The notes under the pieces: model-generated
What the model saw: the letters and a program-made list of their open reading frames with translations, nothing else
Databases searched by the model: none
What the model was told of the DNA's origin: nothing
Program-made: the position numbers and the translations under genes
Part shown: positions 1-7,260 of the stretch, in pieces
Numbering within the stretch: position 1 is the stretch's first letter
Layout of the letters: the number at the start of each line of letters is the position of its first letter
NCBI GenBank assembly: GCA_904502245.1
Contig: CAJGDN010000031.1
Coordinates: 1 to 9,938 of the forward strand
Reading direction: 5' to 3'
DNA length: 9,938 nt
Origin: an uncultured Alphaproteobacteria bacterium
Lineage (GTDB): Bacteria > Pseudomonadota > Alphaproteobacteria > Rs-D84

Positions 1-936
<936 letters not shown>

Positions 937-959
937 TCCACGCGGAATGAACAAACAAC

Positions 960-982
960 AGGGGGGCTTTATGCCCCCTTTT
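960..982 (+). terminator. Intrinsic terminator of enolase
   Basis: Six G:C pairs (GGGGGC 962-967 with GCCCCC 973-978), loop TTTAT, then TTTT at 979-982. It sits 23 bases after the enolase stop. The next gene starts only 19 bases further on, leaving no room for an obvious separate promoter, so some read-through probably feeds it. Confidence 0.85.
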
Positions 983-1001
983 ATACATAAAAGAAAATAA
1001 G

Positions 1002-1208
1002 ATGATTATGGGATTAAATGTCTTATTAATACTAAAATACGCAATTTGCGTACTAATCAGCATTGGCATAATCATGGCACCTGCATGGATTGCGCGCCAA
1101 AACGGCAAAGGCAAACCAGACATGCACGCTGTACGCCTGGCCAGTTGGGTTTTTGGCTGGTCAATTATTGGCTGGTTTTGGGCATTATATTGGGCGGTAC
1201 GCAAATAA
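1002..1208 (+). CDS. Small membrane protein, superinfection-immunity (Imm) family
   Basis: 68 residues: a hydrophobic N-terminal segment (about residues 3-28), a short polar basic loop (RQNGKGKPDMHAVR), then a second hydrophobic segment with WVFGWSIIGWFWALYWAV. The pattern R...(15-20)...GW(S/T)xIGWxxALxWA is the hallmark of the superinfection immunity family (phage T4 Imm-like), which is also common as a small chromosomal gene of unknown role. Phage T4 Imm blocks DNA injection by a second phage; chromosomal members are mostly uncharacterised, so no immunity function should be assumed. The start could be the ATG at 1002 or at 1008; no strong Shine-Dalgarno is visible. It lies directly after the enolase terminator and ends one base from the convergent phosphofructokinase stop. 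Confidence 0.75.
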   Translation: MIMGLNVLLILKYAICVLISIGIIMAPAWIARQNGKGKPDMHAVRLASWVFGWSIIGWFWALYWAVRK

Positions 1209-1209
1209 A

Positions 1210-2289
1210 TTATTTTCGCTCACCAATATACACCCCCATATCATATGCAACCTGTAATAACGGTTCATCATGCGCAACATACGCATTTGACGTTAACAAT
1301 TCTGGAACCTTTGGATCGTGTTCACAATCTCCGGCTGCAACAAAATCAGACAACGCAACTGTATGCACATCCCCGCATTCTAATGCTGTCATAACATACG
1401 TTTCATTATTTTCAATTGCATCCAATGCACAGTCTGCGAAACGGGTGGCCAAAATACGGTCTGATGCCACCGTATCCCCTGCCCGTTGGGTATGTTCCGG
1501 GAATGCTGTACGATTTACAATACCCGCAGCCGTTAATTTTCGCGCAATCATATCCGCAGGTCTTCCCGAATGACCGCGCAAAGAAATACCTTCGGCCACA
1601 ATTATAATACCATAATCCGTGGTTGATTTTTTTATATGCTTAATCAAACTGTCCACATCAAATTTAATTTCTGGAATTAATATTGCCGCAGCACCAGCTG
1701 CAACCCCCGCATATAATGCCAACATTCCACAATCACGCCCCATTGCCTGAACCACAAACCACCTGTGATGACTGCGCGCAGTTAACATCAATTGATCACA
1801 ATATGACGTCAATTGCTGAACCGCGGTATCAAAGCCAATTGTTCGTGCCGTCAATGGCATATCCATATCAATTGTTTTTGGAATACAAATCAATTGTAAA
1901 TCACTATAAATATCCCGATTTGCCCACGCCAGCGATAAACTGCCATTACCACCAATTAAAATCAACGCATCAAAATTCAGCATTTTTAAGGATTGACGCA
2001 GTTTTTTATTAAACGATTTTAACTTACCTGTTTCTGCTGCGGTTTCAAAATTCAGTGCATGCACACGTCCATTATGCAGGAAACTGCCTGCCAAACGCGC
2101 ATTTTCAATTGGCAACAGCATATCATTCAATTGAATTACCGCGGGTGGCGTAACACTTAAACCATCTGTACCATCCAAGATTCCCCAAACCTGCCAACCA
2201 CGCAGATTAGCCCCACGTACAACGCGCTGAATAACAGTGTTCAACCCACTACAATCCCCGCCAGTTGTCATAATTCCAATTTTTTTCAT
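1210..2289 (-). CDS. pfkA: 6-phosphofructokinase (PfkA superfamily), divergent active site
   Basis: 359 residues; phosphorylates fructose 6-phosphate to fructose 1,6-bisphosphate with ATP or pyrophosphate. In order: nucleotide/phosphate loop GGDCSGLN (10-17), GGNGS (113-117), PKTIDMD (137-143, catalytic Asp141 and Asp143), TIGFDTA (150-156), SHHR with Arg176 (E. coli Arg162), MGRDCG (183-188), PE at 206-207, EG at 233-234, QRAG (268-271) and SDRILATRFA near 277-286. The Gly of GGNGS is typical of ATP users, while the Lys of PKTID is typical of the PPi-type and mixed group III enzymes, so the donor is uncertain. Oddities: Asn115 replaces the usual Mg-binding Asp, and Met142 replaces the Asn of TIDND. 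Start chosen at the ATG at 2289-2287 because GGAGA (2300-2296, read on the minus strand) sits 6 bases upstream. Confidence 0.9.
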   Translation of the reverse strand: MKKIGIMTTGGDCSGLNTVIQRVVRGANLRGWQVWGILDGTDGLSVTPPAVIQLNDMLLPIENARLAGSFLHNGRVHALNFETAAETGKLKSFNKKLRQSLKMLNFDALILIGGNGSLSLAWANRDIYSDLQLICIPKTIDMDMPLTARTIGFDTAVQQLTSYCDQLMLTARSHHRWFVVQAMGRDCGMLALYAGVAAGAAAILIPEIKFDVDSLIKHIKKSTTDYGIIIVAEGISLRGHSGRPADMIARKLTAAGIVNRTAFPEHTQRAGDTVASDRILATRFADCALDAIENNETYVMTALECGDVHTVALSDFVAAGDCEHDPKVPELLTSNAYVAHDEPLLQVAYDMGVYIGERK

Positions 2290-2312
2290 CTAAAGTCTCC
2301 ATATTCTGCCAA

Positions 2313-2341
2313 ATTATACCACAAATAAATTGACAAAGAAA
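2313..2341 (-). promoter_or_regulatory. Extended -10 promoter for phosphofructokinase
   Basis: Minus-strand TGGTATAAT (2321 to 2313), a perfect TATAAT with the TGn extension. The -35 is weak (TTTCTT, 2341-2336) at 17-base spacing, which fits an extended -10 promoter. It lies about 24 bases upstream of the start codon. Confidence 0.6.
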
Positions 2342-2357
2342 TATTATTTGGAATAAT
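2330..2357 (+). promoter_or_regulatory. Promoter for the LysM gene
   Basis: Consensus -35 TTGACA at 2330-2335, 16-base spacer, -10 AATAAT at 2352-2357 (five of six matches). It overlaps the opposite promoter of the phosphofructokinase gene, so the two may compete for polymerase. Confidence 0.6.
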
Positions 2358-2391
2358 TTGTCCAAACAACTAACAAGGACAAGGTTTTTTC

Positions 2392-2396
2392 AGGAG
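2392..2396 (+). promoter_or_regulatory. Ribosome binding site fixing the LysM start
   Basis: AGGAG, 6 bases before the ATG at 2403. It rules out the in-frame TTG at 2358, which would fall on the promoter -10 region. Confidence 0.75.
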
Positions 2397-2402
2397 TTTT
2401 GT

Positions 2403-3539
2403 ATGTCAAAAAAGAATAATATGGGTCAAACCAAACGTTCAACAGATGATTTAATTAATGATGCGATTTCACAGCAGAACGATTGGTTAGAAAATCGTCG
2501 CGAATACACACGTGGTTTTTTAAAGAAATTGAACCTATTTGCACGTCCCTCTTCTAACAAGACAGAAACAAAAACTAATACAGAACCAACTCCTGAACAA
2601 AAAAAGAAAAACAAATTAAAATCATATTGGTTTCCAATTACATGTGCATTGATTGTGATATTTATCGCCGTATGGGTTGCATTTATTCGCACACCACAAC
2701 CATCACGTGTTGTAATTGTTCCCACAATTCCAGAACCTGTGATTCAACCTGTACGCAAATTAACGGTTCCTGAATTTGATATTGTTCGCATTGACAAACA
2801 TGGAAAAATAATCATTGCCGGCTACTGGTTGCCGCATCAAAACATATCAATATTGGCGAATAATAAAATCATTGCCACCGAACGCACTGATCACCGCGGT
2901 GAATTTGTTTACACAACAAAAGACGCATGGGCGCCTGGCAACTATACAATCGCATTGCTGGGAACAGAACCAGAGGTAAAATCATCCGAACGCGTATTTC
3001 TGTATGTATCTGAACACGGTGTTGCAAATTCTGTATCTCTGTTAATGACCCGGGATGGCAGCACATTGTTACAAGCCCCTGCAATTTTAAAGGATGGCGA
3101 TTTGTCCGTATCAAAAATAGATTATCTGGATACTGGTCGCATTGTTGTTACCGGCGACGCATTGCCGCGTCTGCGCGTATCATTGGCGCTCAACGGAGAA
3201 TACATGGGCTTTGCCCGCGCATCTGATCACAAACACTTTGGCCTGGGGGCGGACGTTGGCGAATTGGAATCTGGGCGCGAATATGAATTGACGGTTCGCC
3301 TGCACGACGGTGACGGACGCACAGTTGCAACAATCATGCACAAATTCACAATGCCAGAAATGACGGGCGATGACGACACATACTACACTGTCCGCCGCGG
3401 CGATTGTTTATGGATAATCGCCAGAAATTTTTTGCGCCGTGGTGTACTGTTCAGTGTAATTGCCGAACGAAACAATATCAGCAACCCTGATTTAATTCAT
3501 CCAAAACAAAAATTGCAAATTCCTGTTGCTGGCAAATAA
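2403..3539 (+). CDS. Inner-membrane-anchored Ig-like/LysM protein
   Basis: 378 residues. Residues 1-72 are polar and basic with no signal peptide and presumably cytoplasmic. One transmembrane helix follows at about 75-95 (WFPITCALIVIFIAVWVAF), then a Pro-rich linker. Two related beta-rich modules come next, about 122-200 and 236-316, each opening with an (I/V)xKID/RID strand plus a G(K/R)I(I/V)(I/V).G motif, suggesting duplicated Ig-like domains. The C-terminus (about 327-375) is a LysM domain: YTVRRGDCLWIIARNF, then VIAERNNISNPDLIHPKQKLQIP. LysM domains bind peptidoglycan GlcNAc, so the protein likely tethers inner membrane to cell wall in the periplasm; its exact role is unknown. No catalytic domain is seen. 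The HNH gene starts 17 bases after its stop, so the two are probably co-transcribed. Confidence 0.85.
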   Translation: MSKKNNMGQTKRSTDDLINDAISQQNDWLENRREYTRGFLKKLNLFARPSSNKTETKTNTEPTPEQKKKNKLKSYWFPITCALIVIFIAVWVAFIRTPQPSRVVIVPTIPEPVIQPVRKLTVPEFDIVRIDKHGKIIIAGYWLPHQNISILANNKIIATERTDHRGEFVYTTKDAWAPGNYTIALLGTEPEVKSSERVFLYVSEHGVANSVSLLMTRDGSTLLQAPAILKDGDLSVSKIDYLDTGRIVVTGDALPRLRVSLALNGEYMGFARASDHKHFGLGADVGELESGREYELTVRLHDGDGRTVATIMHKFTMPEMTGDDDTYYTVRRGDCLWIIARNFLRRGVLFSVIAERNNISNPDLIHPKQKLQIPVAGK

Positions 3540-3556
3540 AAAAAGAGGCTATAACG

Positions 3557-4006
3557 ATGAAGAAAAAAGAAATTCTATCTTTAATTACAGCCCTAGAAAA
3601 AAATCCCAACCAACTGAACAAGCAGCACCTTAAAAAGATTTATGCAATATTGATTGCATGCGGTCACTATCCAATATGCCCATGGTGCAACGAACCAATT
3701 TATAACATTAATGATTTTTCATGGGATCATATTACCCCACGCGCACTGGGTGGTGCGGACACGCTGGAAAACCTGCAACCAATGCACAAACATTGCAATA
3801 ACGAAGACAAACAGGCCACCGCATATCAAGAAGAATACAACTATGACATTCAATCGGACTTACAAGAAACGGTTTACAATGTCCGTATTACAATTTCAAA
3901 AAAGCGCGCTGATACCGAACAAGGAATTAAACAAGAGCGAAAGAAAGTAAAATACAACAATCATCAACGCCACAAAAACACAACAAAGAATCAAAAACAA
4001 CGTTAA
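3557..4006 (+). CDS. HNH endonuclease-like protein
   Basis: 149 residues. Residues 41-84 form an HNH/McrA-type zinc nuclease core: CPWC (Cys41, Cys44), WDHITPRALGG with Asp57-His58, ENLQP with Asn72, then MHKHCNNEDK with His77 and Cys80. The core is intact, so it is likely a metal-dependent DNA-nicking or cleaving enzyme. The N-terminal 40 residues are helical; the C-terminal 60 residues are very rich in Lys, Arg, Asn and Gln and may bind nucleic acid non-specifically. Shine-Dalgarno AGAGG at 3544-3548, 8 bases before the ATG. No methylase, restriction or phage terminase gene accompanies it, so its substrate is unknown; a homing or prophage-remnant nuclease is possible given the nearby tRNA scar. 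Confidence 0.8.
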   Translation: MKKKEILSLITALEKNPNQLNKQHLKKIYAILIACGHYPICPWCNEPIYNINDFSWDHITPRALGGADTLENLQPMHKHCNNEDKQATAYQEEYNYDIQSDLQETVYNVRITISKKRADTEQGIKQERKKVKYNNHQRHKNTTKNQKQR

Positions 4007-4007
4007 A

Positions 4008-4029
4008 AAGCCGCCAAATTTGGCGGCTT
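4008..4029 (-). terminator. Perfect hairpin, terminator for the tRNA-Gly transcript
   Basis: An 11-base perfect inverted repeat, AAGCCGCCAAA (4008-4018) against TTTGGCGGCTT (4019-4029). Read on the minus strand it is followed by further T residues (TTTTT in all at 4009-4005), as expected of an intrinsic terminator for the tRNA. On the plus strand the tail is only AAATTTT, so it may also end the HNH transcript, less efficiently. Confidence 0.7.
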
Positions 4030-4034
4030 AAATT

Positions 4035-4060
4035 TTGGTGCGGGCGAAGGGAATCCGAAC
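4035..4060 (-). repeat. Broken second copy of the tRNA-Gly 3' end
   Basis: Bases 4035-4055 are identical over 21 positions to 4149-4169, the 3' acceptor strand, CCA and part of the T-arm of the tRNA. The match continues for CGAAC after one inserted C (4056-4060). There is no matching D-arm, anticodon arm or 5' acceptor strand upstream on the minus strand, so it is not a working tRNA. Such a direct repeat of a tRNA 3' end is what a tRNA-targeting integrative element leaves behind; a decayed tandem tRNA duplicate is the alternative. No integrase gene lies between the copies. Confidence 0.65.
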
Positions 4061-4073
4061 GTATTGTTTCCTT

Positions 4074-4100
4074 AACGAGTTGCGTTATTAGCAACGAGTT
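4074..4100. repeat. Direct repeat and small hairpin between the tRNA 3'-end copies
   Basis: AACGAGTT occurs at 4074-4081 and 4093-4100. Within it GTTGC (4079-4083) and GCAAC (4091-4095) form an inverted repeat around a 7-base spacer GTTATTA. It could be recombinase core or arm sites, or chance. The rest of 4061-4148 shows no gene. Confidence 0.35.
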
Positions 4101-4149
4101 TAGATAAAGCAGAGAGGATACCCGACTCAAACATTCCATACTTCAAACT

Positions 4150-4223
4150 TGGTGCGGGCGAAGGGAATCGAACCCTCGTCTTCAGCTTGGGAAGCTGACG
4201 TGCTACCATTATACCACGCCCGC
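4150..4223 (-). tRNA. tRNA-Gly, anticodon CCC
   Basis: Minus-strand cloverleaf of 74 bases with CCA encoded. Acceptor strands GCGGGCG (4223-4217) and CGCCCGC (4160-4154) pair perfectly, with discriminator A and CCA at 4152-4150. The anticodon stem TCAGC/GCTGA encloses loop TTCCCAA, giving anticodon CCC (4191-4189), which reads GGG. The T-arm has GAGGG, TTCGATT, CCCTT. It is transcribed opposite to both neighbours from its own promoter. Confidence 0.95.
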
Positions 4224-4233
4224 AGCGCTGTGC

Positions 4234-4262
4234 ATTTTATATAAAACAAAAACAAATGTCCA
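4234..4262 (-). promoter_or_regulatory. Promoter of tRNA-Gly
   Basis: Minus-strand -35 TGGACA (4262-4257), 17-base spacer, -10 TAAAAT (4239-4234), each matching five of six consensus bases. The mature tRNA begins 10 bases after the -10 element. Confidence 0.6.
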
Positions 4263-4284
4263 GAACAAAAGAAAATTATTCCGC

Positions 4285-4313
4285 TTTACATACCAAACAC
4301 TTTTTATTATCCT
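4285..4313 (+). promoter_or_regulatory. Possible promoter of the exported-protein pair
   Basis: TTTACA (4285-4290), 17-base spacer, TATCCT (4308-4313), about 28 bases upstream of the first start codon. The -10 is weak, so this is tentative. Confidence 0.35.
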
Positions 4314-4341
4314 CTAAAGAGAAGATGGAAGAACAAAGAGA

Positions 4342-5394
4342 ATGCGGACGCTTTTTTCAGTATTTTTAATAACATCTCTTATTGGGCAAATTTTCTCGAT
4401 TGCACATGCTGACGACAATTTTGAACAAACCGACCGCCTAACCACACTATATGAAATAATAAAAACGGCTGGCTGGGGCGAAAATTCAGACAACGAAGAA
4501 CGCCTGTCCTTATATAAACAGGTTGAAGATTTAATCAAGCAAGATGCACAAACCATCAATGAATTGCAAGAAAACGCCGACGCAATGAAGGCAAAAGAAC
4601 AATCCACAGAAAATAAACTGTTGGGTGGCGCAACCATGGCAGCAACCGGCATCGGCGGAATGCAGGCAATGTCTGCATTGGCCGAAAAAAACGCTGACGA
4701 AGATGCAGAAACTGCCATGCGTGCATACCTGGCCACATTTTCATGTAAATATGGCAACTATCGCGTCACAGGTGGTGAAAAAAATGTTGTATTACCCGGC
4801 GGCAATGAATTAATCAGTCTGTACAGCGAATACGTCAATCTGGCTAATGATTTAAAGGCACGAAAAACCGCATTAGATATGCGCCCCGGGATTGAAACAG
4901 AACCGATACTGGATGCGGCGACATCTGGCCTGTATGACGATATATCGATTGGGAAAACATCTGGGGCATTTACATCCCTGGCACGTGCGCTGCAAAATCC
5001 AGACGGCCCAGACGCCATCGCATGGGCCGCACAAAAAGAAGAAACCGCCAAACAATTAAAAACCGGTTTAACCACCGCAGGTATTGGTGCTGCGGCAGGC
5101 ATTATCGGGAATCAAATTATCAATAAAAATTCCCCCACGGAACGCAGTGGTGAAATTATGGCAAAACGTGAAAAATTATCCAAAACATTGGACGAAACCA
5201 TTCAGCGCATCATCCAAACATGCAACAGCGAAATTGCCACAGCCCAGGCCACTGCAGCAAAAATAAAATCAAAAATAACAAACTGGCAATCAGAGCCACA
5301 GTATGCCGATTTTGTATCAATGGCAGAATCCGCTGAACCACTAAAATCTGAATCCGACATAACAAAACTGAATCAACATCCCGTATGCAATTAA
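4342..5394 (+). CDS. Exported protein of unknown function (first of a pair)
   Basis: 350 residues; I do not recognise the family. A Sec signal peptide is clear: MRT, hydrophobic core LFSVFLITSLIGQIFSI, cleavage after AHA at residue 23. Residues 25-95 are charged and helical (probable coiled coil). A short glycine-rich stretch follows at 94-112 (LLGGATMAATGIGGMQAM), then a mixed domain to about 235. A second glycine/alanine-rich hydrophobic stretch lies at 242-260 (TTAGIGAAAGIIGNQII), and a second charged helical region at 270-312. Only three cysteines (135, 294, 349). The start is supported by the signal peptide; GGAAG at 4327-4331, about 10 bases upstream, may be the ribosome site. It overlaps the next gene by 10 bases, so the two proteins are probably made together and may interact in the periplasm or at the surface. 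Confidence 0.8.
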   Translation: MRTLFSVFLITSLIGQIFSIAHADDNFEQTDRLTTLYEIIKTAGWGENSDNEERLSLYKQVEDLIKQDAQTINELQENADAMKAKEQSTENKLLGGATMAATGIGGMQAMSALAEKNADEDAETAMRAYLATFSCKYGNYRVTGGEKNVVLPGGNELISLYSEYVNLANDLKARKTALDMRPGIETEPILDAATSGLYDDISIGKTSGAFTSLARALQNPDGPDAIAWAAQKEETAKQLKTGLTTAGIGAAAGIIGNQIINKNSPTERSGEIMAKREKLSKTLDETIQRIIQTCNSEIATAQATAAKIKSKITNWQSEPQYADFVSMAESAEPLKSESDITKLNQHPVCN

Positions 5395-7103
5395 AATATA
5401 TTACATCTTTGTTATCATTTATATCCGCCATAATATTATCTGGTGCATGTTTTGCCACTGATAAAATTGACATTTCTGTCATGCAATCAAACCTGGAAAA
5501 CCCACAAAAAAACATCATATATTATAAATCATGCGACGGAGAACCCGGCACATGTGAAGACCTATTTTCAGAAACCCAGGTTCAAATGATGCAGGCTGTC
5601 GCCCTGGCCCAAGAATACGCAAAAATAAAATACGGCCACGATATAGTCTGTTCTGCAATATACCGCAAAAAAAACAATGATGATTATATTAAATGTTCTG
5701 ACAAAACAGGTGCGGCAAATTACTATGAATTTAAATTTGATGACGTCAAAGAAAGCATAGACAGCACTATTCAAAAAAATGTAGCAGACGCACTGTGCAC
5801 AATGCACCACGGCACATACAACCATAATTGTTCTATACGCAACGAATACACTGACGATTTGAAATCATCGGTTTCACATTTTGGCTATACTACTGTTTGC
5901 AATCCTGACATTGCCATAAACAGAAACCATTCAATCTGTAATATTATATTTAATACGCGTGACGCATCGACCTATGAATTAAAAACAGCATTTGGCATTG
6001 ACCCGCGTAAATTTATGTATCTGCAACTGCAATCCGCCGCCGATATGGATTTTTTATTAAAAAGATATACCCAACGCCAGATTGAATCCAGTGGTCAAAC
6101 ACTGACACAATTTGAATGCGCTGCCAGCTTTCAAACATACAAAACAGGCAACACAATCAACAATCCCAAAGACGATATTATTTCGTGCATTGCCAACGGG
6201 AAACCAATTGACTTTCTATTTGACGATATAAACGAGGCCTTTGATTACCAGGCCAAGGCCGGCACATCTGGCCTGAACTGTATTGCAGATTCCGGTGGCA
6301 CATTTGACGGCAAAAACTGCCACGGCCTGACGAAAGAACAGTGCACAGAATTAAACAATCAAATTCCAACGAAATGGGACACAACACTTGACACCTGCGT
6401 CCTGACCGATGCCAGCAAGGCTGCCACAATAAACAACATTGCTGATTACGCAAAAATTATTGGCACCGGCGCAGCATTGATTACAATAACCATCACAACC
6501 GGTGGTGCTGGTACCATGGCAATTATTGCTGCCACCGGAACAGGACTTGCAACGGCCGGCTCTGTAATCACGACCAGCACCCAACTGCACAGCGACAGCA
6601 AGGCCCGTGACTTTATCGCTGTATCCGCGAACTGCACAACATCTGATTGTGCAGAAGATACATTAAAATACTTTATCGAAAATACTGCCGTATTTTACAA
6701 CGAACAAGATAATCAATTATGGGAAACTCTTGATGATGAGTTAAACAGAATCCTAGGTCTGTTACCAGAAAACAGTAAATTCCATGAATCGCTGTACAAA
6801 ACAATTGCCGAACAGCAAGATATTGAAAATTATATGGACTGGCCACTATCGAAAAAATTGGAATTAACCGGAAAAGTTTGGATTGCCACAGGCTCCGTCA
6901 TGGGCATTACTGGTGCTATTGGTCAACACTGGGCATCGCTAATCAACGGATTCAAAGGAATGATTCCTGCGTCAAAAGCGTTGGCCGGCACCGCAAAAAA
7001 GATATCCGAAGTGATAGCCAGTAATGCATTAAAAAATACTGGGCGAATTGGCGATGCATATGGAATCATCGACGGTTCTTCTTCATTAATAAAATCATTC
7101 TAG
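5385..7103 (+). CDS. Exported cysteine-rich protein of unknown function (second of a pair)
   Basis: 572 residues, family not recognised. Signal peptide MQLKYITSLLSFISAIILSG, likely cleaved after ACFA (residue 24); Cys22 has Ser at -3, so a lipoprotein is less likely. The mature part has 16 cysteines, 14 of them before residue 340, suggesting disulfides and an oxidising location. A degenerate module seems repeated: about 85-150 (Cys...KC...YYEFKFDDVKES...ALC....GTY...NC) and 240-312 (Cys...SC...DFLFDDINEA...NC....GTF..KNC), with a shorter relative at 168-205. A Cys segment (312-338) follows, then a long glycine/threonine-rich hydrophobic region (about 356-397), a charged helical part, and a second hydrophobic segment (about 495-526). 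The start overlaps the preceding gene by 10 bases with no visible Shine-Dalgarno, implying translational coupling. No terminator follows. Confidence 0.8.
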   Translation: MQLKYITSLLSFISAIILSGACFATDKIDISVMQSNLENPQKNIIYYKSCDGEPGTCEDLFSETQVQMMQAVALAQEYAKIKYGHDIVCSAIYRKKNNDDYIKCSDKTGAANYYEFKFDDVKESIDSTIQKNVADALCTMHHGTYNHNCSIRNEYTDDLKSSVSHFGYTTVCNPDIAINRNHSICNIIFNTRDASTYELKTAFGIDPRKFMYLQLQSAADMDFLLKRYTQRQIESSGQTLTQFECAASFQTYKTGNTINNPKDDIISCIANGKPIDFLFDDINEAFDYQAKAGTSGLNCIADSGGTFDGKNCHGLTKEQCTELNNQIPTKWDTTLDTCVLTDASKAATINNIADYAKIIGTGAALITITITTGGAGTMAIIAATGTGLATAGSVITTSTQLHSDSKARDFIAVSANCTTSDCAEDTLKYFIENTAVFYNEQDNQLWETLDDELNRILGLLPENSKFHESLYKTIAEQQDIENYMDWPLSKKLELTGKVWIATGSVMGITGAIGQHWASLINGFKGMIPASKALAGTAKKISEVIASNALKNTGRIGDAYGIIDGSSSLIKSF

Positions 7104-7129
7104 ACAAAAAAAAGAATATCAATAACCAC

Positions 7130-7158
7130 TTGACATTCCATACATTTTTGTACATAAT
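7130..7158 (+). promoter_or_regulatory. Promoter of the rpsP operon
   Basis: Perfect -35 TTGACA (7130-7135), 17-base spacer, -10 CATAAT (7153-7158, five of six). It is the best promoter match in the window and leaves an untranslated leader of about 138 bases. Confidence 0.75.
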
Positions 7159-7218
7159 ACGGCTGCAAATCCCAAAGATTGCCATTATTGAAACGCCAGT
7201 TCGCAGTATGCGTGTGGT

Positions 7219-7260
7219 ACATCATCCGACGAGTTTTCGTCCTTGATGTCGGTTTTCTTT
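7219..7260 (+). promoter_or_regulatory. Structured leader of rpsP, possible attenuator
   Basis: One fold pairs ACATCA (7219-7224) with TGATGT (7244-7249) and, inside it, GACGA (7228-7232) with TCGTC (7237-7241) around loop GTTT. A competing fold pairs CCGAC (7226-7230) with GTCGG (7248-7252), immediately followed by TTTTCTTT (7253-7260), which resembles a terminator tail. The rest of the leader (7165-7302) carries no gene. Regulation of ribosomal operons by leader structures is well known; I do not recognise this as a catalogued motif. Confidence 0.4.

Noticed and set aside
1046..1573. Long open frame on the plus strand across the phosphofructokinase gene
   Set aside because: It is antisense to a well-supported gene and has low-complexity, unfamiliar composition with no ribosome site or motif.
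2358..2402. Earlier TTG start for the LysM protein
   Set aside because: The TTG touches the promoter -10 region, while an AGGAG site stands 6 bases before the ATG at 2403.
1002..4006. Phage-defence island made of the Imm-like and HNH genes
   Set aside because: The two are on separate transcripts, split by glycolytic and cell-wall genes, with no further defence genes nearby.
4035..4148. Idea that this is a piece of a two-piece (permuted) tmRNA
   Set aside because: The 3' segment is identical to the neighbouring tRNA-Gly, no tag frame or matching 5' acceptor strand is seen, and alphaproteobacterial tmRNA acceptor pieces look different.
4314..4757. Minus-strand Ser/Ala-rich open frame opposite the first exported protein
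   Set aside because: Its composition is that of a shadow of the real coding strand, which has a clear signal peptide.
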